This document shows, in pieces, positions 7,405 to 11,332 of a stretch of DNA of 11,332 bases. The number at the start of each line of letters is the position of its first letter. Position 1 is the stretch's first letter. Both the position numbers and the translations under genes were made by a program. Below the pieces are notes generated by a model. It worked only from the letters and a program-made list of their open reading frames with translations, was not told where the DNA came from and made no database searches. Source of the stretch: JBBRLA01 sp038231615 (GTDB lineage Bacteria > Myxococcota_A > Polyangia > Palsa-1104 > JAEUJZ01). The stretch is taken from positions 1 through 11,332 of the forward strand of contig JBBRLA010000238.1 in NCBI GenBank assembly GCA_038231615.1, read 5' to 3'.

Positions 7405-7624
7405 CTTCCTCCTGTGCGGCCAACAAAGACATCCTAGCGCGCCCCTCCGACACCCACGCTCAGCAAGAGCGTTGCCCGTGGGTAGCGCACAGCGAAACGC
7501 GGTTGCCGTTCGTCAATGACAACCGGGTGCGTGGTCCCGTTTGCGACGGACGAAATCCGGCCGCGAGCGGCCAGATCCGACCGGGGATTTTCTCGATCAC
7601 CTCCATGCATATTCGGCGCCAAGA

Positions 7625-7633
7625 TGGTATGGT
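7625..7633 (+). promoter_or_regulatory. Possible extended -10 element of the STAND-like gene
   Basis: TGGTATGGT (TG-N-TATGGT) resembles the extended -10 seen at 1406-1414 and would start a transcript near 7640, giving a leader of about 40 nt. No good -35 is visible. The hairpin at 7650-7666 would form in that leader, next to the weak ribosome binding site GGGA (7665-7668). Confidence 0.3.
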
Positions 7634-7678
7634 TGTGCCGCTATTCGTGCCAGGCGGCAAGCCTGGGACCAACCGTCC

Positions 7679-10088
7679 ATGCCAGAGCGACACGACGCAG
7701 AAGAGCCCACAGCCGTCCCAGCAGAAGGGGCCGCCCCAAGGGAACCCACAGAGATGCCGGGCCAGGCTCCGGGTGTAAGCGATCCCGCACCCGCTCAGGG
7801 GGTAGGCGATCCCGCACCCGCTCAAGAGGTGGGCGATCAACCACCCGCTGAGGCCGAGATCCGCCAAACCCCGGCCCAGGCCGCAAGCAGCCAGGCCTCC
7901 GCTCAGTCCGGCCCCGCGCCGGTACGAGACCCTGATGCCCCCGTGCCTGCGACCGAACCCGACGCCCCCGCCCTCGCTCCCCCACGCGACCCCGACGCCC
8001 CGGCCCCTCTGCCGGAGATGGCCACCCTCCCCATCGACCTGAGCTTTCAGGAAAGCGGCGTGGTAAAGGACGGCTCCTTCTATGTCCGTCGGCGCATCGA
8101 TTTCGAATTGCCGGAGGCCCTGCTCTCCGGCGAGTTTTGCCATGTCCAGGGGCCCCGGCAGAGCGGCAAGTCCAGCCTGCGCATCCGGGTGCAGCGGGTG
8201 CTCGCGGTAAAGGGCGCGCGCTGCGCCGGCATCGACCTTTCCGCCATCGGTGCCGGCCTCCCAGAGGAGGCGTTCTACCTGGCTCTGGCGGAGCGCATCG
8301 CCAGGGGGGCTCGGCTTGCCTGATCCCGGAAAGTTTTTCCGGGCAGAGTCCGCCTCCCCGCCGCTTTTGCGCTGGCAGCGTTATCTGCGGGATGAAGTGC
8401 TAAAGGCGGTCTCCGCCCATGTGATCGTCCTTCTGGACGATGCCGATGTGTTGCTATCGCTGTCGTTCTCCCGCGCCGACTTCCTGGGCGCGCTGAAGGC
8501 CATGCGCGACGCCCGCTCCGACGACCCCGAGGTTCGCCGGATGACCTTCTGTCTGTTCTCGGTCGCCGGCCCGACCGAACTCTCCGACGACCCCCGGCGC
8601 AGCCCGTTCTTCGCCTCTCAGACCTTCGCCCTGCCCGACTTCACCCCCGAGGAGGCGCGGGCGTTCCTGCCCGGCGTCCGCAGCCGCACGCCGCAGGTCT
8701 TTCTGGACGCAGTGCTCCTGTGGACCGCCGGCCACCCCGCCCTGACCCAGCGCATCTGTCAGGTTCTCTCTCGCCGCCCCCCGACACCGGAGGGCACTGA
8801 TGAGCCCGATGAGAAGGAGGTCATTGACGGGTTGGTGCAAGATCTTTATTTTTCCTCTGGTACCGGCGGGACGCACGGCCCGTATTCCCAGCACGGCGGC
8901 CAGGGCCGGCTGGGCAGGACCCCGGCGGCGCTGGGGATCGCCGACCCGGTGTTGCAGGACATCGAGCGGCGCTTCGGCAAGGACAACCCCCGGGGCGCGG
9001 CGATGCTCTCGATCTACCGCCGCCTCTGCGAGGGGCAGCGGGTCGGGGTGCTGCCCGAGAGCCAGGCGCAGCTCCTTCTGCGGGAAAGCGGTCTTTTGGT
9101 GGAGCGCTGCGATGGGGAAGGCACGCACCTTTTCATTCGCAACCGCATCTTCGCCCGGGTGTTCAGCGAGTCCTGGGTCAAGGAGCGCCTGGGACAGACG
9201 GCCCTTTGCGCGCCCCTTCTGCGCTACCGCGAACACGATCAGCGGGCCGAGTTTCTCCTTTCGGGGGACGACCTGTCCGAGGCGGTGCGCGCGTCCCGCG
9301 GGCGCGACGATCTGAGCGTCGAAGAGCGGGACTTCCTCTTCGCCAGTCAGCAGGCGGCGCTGGAGGCCGAGAGGCGCAATACCGAGGAACAGTCGGTGAA
9401 GCGCTCGTTCCGGCTGGCGGAGGAGCAGGCGCGGCGGCGGCGCTTCATGGGCCTTCTGGTCGGTGCGTTCCTCTCAGTGATCGTCGGGCTCTTGGGCACC
9501 ATCGGCTGGCTCTTCCATGACGCCTCGCAGGCGCGCATGGCCCGGACGCAGGCCGACACGGCGCGGGGGGAGAGCGAGAAGACCCAGCAGAGCCTGTCCG
9601 GGGAGACCGCGAAGGAGAAGCAGGACCACGGGCGCACCCGGGCGCAGCTCGCCGAGACCGAGGGGGACCTGAAGGACGCGCGCAAGGGGATGGAGGAGGC
9701 CCGGCGGCAGATCGGCCAGGGGGAGGCGCGTTCGGGGGTGGTCGCGGGCAGGGTCGAGAAGATCTTCAAGAAGCGCATCATCACTTCCAAGGGCCGCGGC
9801 GCGGGACCTGACACCGGCGTGAACAAGGAGCTGGTAGACGGGGTGCTGCTGAAGAAGGGGTGGCCGGCGATCCGCGGGTGCTACCCCATCGCCGGCCCGG
9901 TGCCGCGGACGCTGCCGGTGGAGGTGGTGGTCCAGCAGAACGGCGAGATCAGCGAGGCCGGCGCCGAGGTGGACGTTCCGCAGAAGGAGTGCGTGCTGGG
10001 TGTTCTTCGGGGTCTGCGCTTCCCACCCTTCTCGGGGGCGCACTTCGTGCGCATCAATTACCGCTTTCTGCACCAGGCGAAGAAGTAG
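7679..10088 (+). CDS. Membrane STAND-like AAA ATPase with AgmX/TonB-like C-terminus (one-base frame break)
   Basis: Removing one base from the G6 run at 8304-8309 joins two frames into about 802 residues. Residues 1-125 are a Pro/Ala-rich leader with three 9-residue repeats. Residues about 134-370 are an AAA-like (AAA_35) NTPase: FYVRRRIDF, Walker A GPRQSGKS (158-165, lysine 164), Walker B VIVLLDDAD (D253/D254), and WTAGHPALTQRIC (348 on). A winged-helix-like region follows to about 500, then a charged coiled coil, one transmembrane helix (about 589-612) and a second coiled coil (about 615-690). The last 100 residues resemble the AgmX/PglI C-terminal TonB-like domain, with C734 and C771 in the usual places (GCYP, ECVL) and FPPFSG near the end. 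The topology implies a cytoplasmic NTPase that signals or transmits force to a periplasmic C-terminus. The start at 7679 is chosen because the upstream extension looks non-coding. Confidence 0.85.
7779..7859 (+). repeat. Three 27-bp tandem repeats coding a Pro/Ala linker
   Basis: Units begin at 7779, 7806 and 7833, sharing GCGATCCCGCACCCGCTCA in the first two and a diverged copy in the third. They encode the 9-residue repeat VxDPAPAQx in the N-terminal leader of the STAND-like protein. In-frame copy-number change would alter only linker length. Confidence 0.8.
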
Positions 10089-10133
10089 CCCACTTCGTCA
10101 AGGGTTGTGTCGCGCCTGGGGTCGGTAGACGGA

Positions 10134-10913
10134 CTACGCTGCCAGCGACTGCAAAAGCTCGCTCACCATAGACTTGAGCAAGAGCACGATGGTAGCGGCC
10201 TCGCCGGTCTCGGTGTACTCGCGAGACGAGACGATCCGCATCCGCGGCTGCTCACCGATGAGATCGGTGAGAGTGACTTGCAAGAAGGTCCACACGTCGG
10301 CGACGGTGTAGGCGCCATAAAGCACTTGCTGTGTTTGCTGCCGTTTTTGCTGGTTGTGCCACGCCGCGCACAAGAGCCCCCCGAGAAGCTGCGCCACCGG
10401 GCTGCGAGCTTCCACACCGCGCTTGGCTTCCACGACCAGCAGGTACGGGGGCATGGCATCGGCCTCGATGTCCATGGCCGCCAGGGCGCCGTCCACTTCA
10501 CCGCGCAACTCGCCCCGCGGCAAAGTCGCAGAAAGTGGCACCAGCGAAAACGCGCGGATGTTGTCGCGTTCGCCCAGGAGCAAGAGCGGGTAGATCATGC
10601 GCGCCCAGAGCGTGGCTTCATTGGCCAGAAGCGGCCTGTAGGACAGGATGTTGCGCCGAAGCACGGCAAGCGCCTGCTGATCGTTCTGGGTCAGTTCGCC
10701 GACCGCGCGCGCATCAAAGAGCGCCGGCACGACCCCGCGGTCTTCGAGCGAGACCAACTCGCGAAGCTGACTGATGGTCAGCAGGCCAAGTGTATACAGA
10801 ACCACGCCTGTATCTACCACGCCGGCCGCCCCGGCGCCACCTTGCTTCTCGGCGGGCTGGCTCGATCCGAGTTTGAGGACAGGCCCCAAGGGCCACTGCC
10901 CGTAACTCCGCAT
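10134..10913 (-). CDS. PD-(D/E)XK nuclease-like protein
   Basis: A 259-residue protein with a core resembling PD-(D/E)XK nucleases. A helix with E99 (NEATLWARMIYPLLLL) is followed by the strand GEVDGALA with D141, then YLLVVEAKRG with E162 and K164, and Q175 in the next helix (PVAQLLGGLL). The rest reads like restriction-endonuclease-type domains of unknown specificity: VLYGAYTVADVWTFL (198-212) and MRIVSSREY (225-233). The N-terminal 95 residues are not recognised. The start ATG (10911-10913) has AGAGGA almost touching it, which is a poor spacing; an open frame continues further upstream but crosses the opposite-strand gene and its promoter. The gene converges on the STAND-like gene with 45 bp between. 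No methylase is visible nearby. It may cut or repair DNA or be an inactive binder. Confidence 0.72.
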   Translation of the reverse strand: MRSYGQWPLGPVLKLGSSQPAEKQGGAGAAGVVDTGVVLYTLGLLTISQLRELVSLEDRGVVPALFDARAVGELTQNDQQALAVLRRNILSYRPLLANEATLWARMIYPLLLLGERDNIRAFSLVPLSATLPRGELRGEVDGALAAMDIEADAMPPYLLVVEAKRGVEARSPVAQLLGGLLCAAWHNQQKRQQTQQVLYGAYTVADVWTFLQVTLTDLIGEQPRMRIVSSREYTETGEAATIVLLLKSMVSELLQSLAA

Positions 10914-10931
10914 TCCTCTTGAGACGGCCTT

Positions 10932-10948
10932 CTGGCACGGACCTTGCC
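10932..10948 (+). promoter_or_regulatory. Sigma-54 (-24/-12) promoter
   Basis: CTGGCACGGACCTTGCC matches the RpoN consensus YTGGCACGRNNNTTGCW at every defined position except the last base. The invariant GG (10934-10935) and GC (10946-10947) have the correct spacing. Transcription should begin near 10958-10960 and run rightward to the gene at 11020. Expression would then need an enhancer-binding activator; its binding site would lie within or near the start of the divergent nuclease-like gene. Confidence 0.65.
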
Positions 10949-10951
10949 TAA

Positions 10952-10966
10952 GGATAAATGGATAAA
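10952..10966 (+). repeat. Tandem GGATAAA repeat at the predicted start site
   Basis: GGATAAA occurs at 10952-10958 and again at 10960-10966, spanning the predicted sigma-54 start. This AT-rich stretch would be the melted region of the promoter. Confidence 0.4.
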
Positions 10967-11005
10967 GGACAAAGGGCCTGCCAAAGAGGCAGCACCCCTT
11001 TGTCC
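10967..11005 (+). ncRNA. Structured 5' leader hairpin
   Basis: GGACAAAGGG (10967-10976) pairs with CCCTTTGTCC (10996-11005). Inside it CTGCC (10978-10982) pairs with GGCAG (10988-10992) around the loop AAAGA, with a small asymmetric internal loop. It begins within about ten bases of the predicted transcript start and ends five bases before the ribosome binding site AGAGG. There is no T-run after it, so it is not a normal intrinsic terminator. It may stabilise the message or control translation. The type is used for want of a leader class; no known riboswitch is claimed. Confidence 0.55.
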
Positions 11006-11019
11006 AACAGAGGTCCCCC

Positions 11020-11332
11020 ATGACGCTCAAGATTGCTCCTCGTTCGACCGCTTCCCGCCGCGCCACCGCCGGCCCGGCATCTGCTGCCACCCCGGCCTCT
11101 GGCGCCACCCCGGCCTCTGCTCTGGCGCCACCCCGGCCACCCCGGCCCCTACCGGTGTGGACGGCGACGTCCACGTCGGCGTCGATGGCGCCGTGACCCT
11201 GGATGCCCAGACCGCCCATCCCGACGAGGACAAGGCCGCCCAGGTCCTGCTCCAAAGCGGGCGTTACTTCGTCGTGCGCACCGAGGACCAAGGCTTTGGC
11301 GAGTCGGTGCGCTCCATGGTCGTTCACTACGA
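11020..11332 (+). CDS. Sigma-54-driven gene with repeat region, frame break, and truncated by the window end
   Basis: AGAGG at 11009-11013 precedes the ATG at 11020 by six bases, a good start. The first frame encodes MTLKIAPRSTASRRATAG followed by Ala/Thr/Pro repeats (ATPASG ATPASA) but stops at 11196. From about 11124 a different frame continues with C/G-rich third positions: GATPATPAPTGVDGDVHVGV and on to a folded-looking stretch with LLQSGRYFVVRTEDQGFGES before the window edge. An extra GCTCT at 11119-11123 inside the 18-bp repeat would explain the shift. I do not recognise a family. The codon usage after the break and the dedicated promoter argue it is, or recently was, a real gene; a sequencing error or phase-variable repeat are alternatives. 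Confidence 0.5.
11083..11150 (+). repeat. 18-bp imperfect tandem repeats with 5-base irregularity
   Basis: Units start at 11083 (GCTGCCACCCCGGCCTCT) and 11101 (GGCGCCACCCCGGCCTCT). A third begins at 11124 after an extra GCTCT (11119-11123) and degenerates into shorter ACCCCGGCC copies. They code ATPAS-like residues in one frame. Confidence 0.75.

Larger units (their letters stand above)
7347..7678. other. Intergenic region between divergent genes, with three hairpins
   Basis: This stretch of 332 bp shows no convincing gene. It contains three inverted repeats. ACCCACG (7452-7458) pairs with CGTGGGT (7477-7483) around an inner CTC/GAG dyad. A GGCCGC-GA-GCGGCC palindrome follows near 7559-7572. 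CCAGGC-GGCAA-GCCTGG lies at 7650-7666, just before the STAND-like gene. An in-frame ATG at 7541 upstream of the chosen start gives a basic, non-conserved-looking leader and was not used. Promoters for both neighbours should lie here. Confidence 0.5.

Noticed and set aside
7559..7572. GC-rich palindrome as a terminator
   Set aside because: Only a two-to-four base loop, no T-run after it, and no gene ends just before it.
7779..7859. CRISPR-like array
   Set aside because: Repeats are directly adjacent 27-bp coding units with no spacers.
10967..11005. Hairpin read as a rho-independent terminator
   Set aside because: No T-run follows on either strand, and it lies between a promoter and a ribosome binding site, not after a gene.
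10914..11327. Upstream extension of the nuclease-like frame to 11327 on the minus strand
   Set aside because: It would read through the sigma-54 promoter, the hairpin and the repeat gene, and its residues (Gly/Ala/Arg-rich) look like an antisense shadow.

Overview
This is a GC-rich bacterial chromosomal window, most likely from a myxobacterium-like (Myxococcota / former Deltaproteobacteria) genome. The evidence is a lipoprotein with an Asp-Leu-rich linker, a C-terminal AgmX/PglI-type TonB-like domain, a secreted HEAT-repeat protein, a stand-alone membrane PASTA protein, and a near-consensus sigma-54 promoter. No rRNA, tRNA, insertion sequence or CRISPR array was seen. Taxon and family calls come from reading motifs, not from a database search.

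Layout, left to right. Positions 1-181 (-) hold the N-terminus of a threonine/serine dehydratase, cut by the window edge. Positions 254-1123 (-) encode an exported HEAT-repeat protein. A divergent region then holds an extended -10 promoter that appears to give a leaderless message. It starts a two-gene operon (1421-2071 and 2055-2945, +) of an unrecognised cytoplasmic protein and an unrecognised membrane-anchored protein. That operon runs 46 bp into the 3' end of the convergent operon 2900-5789 (-), which encodes a triple-PASTA membrane protein followed 4 bp later by a PEP-synthase/rifampicin-phosphotransferase-like enzyme. Positions 6014-6676 (+) encode a lipoprotein with a probable DUF3465 domain. 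It converges, with a 4-bp gap, on a ferritin-like di-iron protein (6681-7346, -).

The right part is the most unusual. Positions 7679-10088 (+) encode about 802 residues once a one-base frame break in a G6 run is corrected. The protein has a Pro/Ala-rich repeat leader, an AAA-like (AAA_35 / STAND-type) NTPase, a winged-helix-like segment, coiled coil, one transmembrane helix, a second coiled coil and an AgmX/TonB-like C-terminal domain. Converging on it is a PD-(D/E)XK nuclease-like gene (10134-10913, -). Beyond that, a sigma-54-type promoter and a strong 39-nt leader hairpin precede a further + strand gene that starts at 11020. That gene has an 18-bp repeat region with an apparent frame break and leaves the window.

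How the genes might work together: the PASTA/PEP-utilising pair and the 1421/2055 pair are clear transcriptional units. The STAND-like membrane protein, the nuclease-like protein and the sigma-54-driven gene are neighbours but not one operon, so any joint role (signalling or defence) is speculation. Both frame breaks sit in a homopolymer or a tandem repeat, so sequencing error must be excluded first.
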